Below, piece after piece: positions 56,201 through 59,200 of a DNA stretch of 64,000 nucleotides. The DNA comes from Cladocopium goreaui (taxonomy: Eukaryota > Sar > Dinophyceae > Suessiales > Symbiodiniaceae), in the NCBI GenBank assembly GCA_947184155.2, contig CAMXCT020006648.1:124001-188000 (forward strand). The letters run 5' to 3'. Below the pieces are notes generated by a model. It did not search any database, was not told where the DNA came from, and saw only the letters and a program-made list of their open reading frames with translations. Positions within the stretch are counted from its first letter, which is position 1; every line of letters starts with the position of its first letter. Both the position numbers and the translations under genes were made by a program.

Positions 56201-59200
56201 GATACCATTTTTAGGGGAATGAACATCCATAAATCCCAGCTATTTTGATGTGATCACCAGGGGTACTATTGGTTTTGACCCATCCCCATATGAAGATAAC
56301 AATCTTTGGATCCTGTCACCAAGGCACGTCCAGGGAGATTCGTTGCGCGGCCTGATCCATACGACGCCCGGTGATCAAAATGTCCTGCGCTGAGGGATTG
56401 AAATTTTCATCAACGCTACCAGATGTTTGGGGATTTCACATGATGTTAACCACGTTAACCAGCTTGAAAATGAGGATTTCGGTGATTTTTCATCGCAGTC
56501 TATTGGGATTTACTGGTGGGATTTATAATCAGATTTGAGCCAGGTGAAATTGTTGTTGCAAAAAAAAAAGAACCTAGGTCGACAAAAATCTACCGTAAAA
56601 GCCGGGCACCACCTCCTACACCCTCAATAGCCATGTTAGAATTTGGGGAGTCAAAATTTAAGCCCTACAGTGAAGGCCTTTAGCCACATCAACTTTTTTG
56701 GGGCAGTGTAATTCCTATGCGGGGAAGTCGATGCGACCCCTTCACATCATGGTCACATCAACCATGCGAAATCGCTTGGGGGAAGGCTGCATTTTGATGG
56801 TTCAAAAACAAGAAAAACTAAAGACGTGTGGTGAAAATCTTATGTTTTCACCACTGTTGATGTTTAGGGGGAAGTCTTATGATTGGATTTTTTTGGGGAC
56901 CACAGATTTTAGTATATATACATGTTTAGTATTAGCTACTAATTATATCTAATTACCCTCTGGTGAACTAACATAGCAATGGAAAATCACCATTCTTAAT
57001 GGGAAAACTCACTATAAATGGCCATTTTCAATAGCTATGTTAAATTACCAGAGGGTAATGCCCAATTTTGACCTACCATTTAGACGTACCAATAATTGCT
57101 GTTCTGGCCCGAAACCGATCGGATTCAACGAAATAAAAAATCCCAATTTTGAGGTCTGGGAATTTTCCGAACATGTGTTACCCGGCCTGGTAAACTAACA
57201 GTTTGCTATTGAAAATGGCCATAGAAATAGTGGATTTACCCATTAAAAATGGTGATTTTCCATAGTTTTTTGTTAACGTTTACCAGAGGGTACTGTAGTT
57301 TCACAACCAACAATCAACATTATACTCATATGAGTAACATAAACCACAATATTAGCATAAAACCAATATGAATAAAGTGAACATGTTTATAAACTCAACC
57401 TTACCTTGTGAAGCTGAAAATAAAGGTGGTTTTTATTCGTCCATCATGCGGGGTGATAAACGTTTCATCAACCATTCGTTACAAAATTAAGGTGGCAATG
57501 ATCACCAAAAAAGGTCACCAACTGCAACAACTGCACCCTGCGGAAAAACACCATGAGATGAGTGGGTACATGCATAGATCATCCACTTTTATAACCCACA
57601 TAGATATGGATCTGTATTAGTATAGTATAGAAATACAGATCGAAGTTGACATTGCACAAATTTATGTGCTGCCTCATGTTCGATGGCCATGGATTTACAA
57701 GGCTGAAGTTTGGGTGTGTCTGAAAATTCAGGAACATTCCCAAAATTGATGGATGAACGTTATTTTACTATTTTGGGACAAAGCCAGATATCAATTTCCT
57801 TAGATATCCCATGAGATATCCTCCTTACATGGTTGGTTAAATCCCCTAGTTTTGATGGTTAAATCATCGTCCCCATCATTCTCCTATTCCTATGGCCTTA
57901 TCTTTCAACTGAGAGGGTGTATCCCCATGCTATGCACATGAGTTTCGAATTACATGGTTGGTTAAATCCCCAATGTTTATCCATGTTGGTTGGCTAAACC
58001 ATTATATCCCCATTACATGGCTGGTTTAAAAAAAAAAAACATGATATCCCCAAACAAAATCATATCCCATGAAATATATAAATCATATCCCCTACTATAT
58101 CCCCTCATTTCTCATGTTATTTGCCTAATAAAAATGGTTGCTGATCCCCCGTGTTGGTCTCCATGTTGGTCAATACGCATTACAGATGTCATCCCCATTT
58201 CGTCCCATGACGCATGGCAGCCAGGAAGATCCGCCATAAAGAGTTCGATCATTTTCCCATGGAATATATCTATGTTGGTCAATGGAAATACCATAGAATG
58301 GGATATGACATAATAATATATATATATATAGTTATAAAATCAAATGGCGTTTAATAGAAAAACGGATTTCCCCATTGCAAAGTTTATGATTGCCAGAGGG
58401 TAACTTTCAATAAGTGGAGATATACTTCACGGGATATTGTGGCATATGATGGGATATGATGAGAAAATAGAAAATAGGCTATATTACCAACTTGATATAT
58501 GATAATTGGTTGTCTCAAATTCTAGAGGATGTCCCTTGTATATATATATACATATGTATGTATATATCCTATTTTTGTTTAGTACAGTATCTCCTATTTT
58601 TGTTTAGTACGGTATCTTCCCTGGTACTGTCTCCGTGACGAAAACCGCGGGCATGCCTTGTTGCACTCCGTCAGGGCACGCTGGAACGGCTCCACCTTGA
58701 CATGGTGCGGCCGATGACCACAGGTTTGTTTGCAGGCCAAAATGAATATGAAAGTGGTAATAAATAAATAAATAAATATATATATATATGCATATCCATG
58801 TGCATATGCATATTCTGACTATGGATATATGTATATATATATACAATTAAATATACATTCATTCACTATGGAGATACATATTTGTCATATATATAATATA
58901 CACACACTTTCATTGATTATGGATATGTACACTTCCATTGACCGTGGATGCTAATCCCCCATTCGCGATATGGAAATGGATATGAAGGTGCTTGGTGAAA
59001 TAGGTATACCAGGTATACACAACTCGGGTTTATCCATGTTTATCCCACACATAACCGGCTTAGAATCTCCGTATATTAGTTCCTTACTATTGTAACTGGG
59101 ATGCACAGCCAATTGGATCTAAGACGTGACCGCAATGAGATGCGACATGTGATGCGAAATAGGCTTTGATCATGTTTGATATGGGGGTTTCCATCAATGG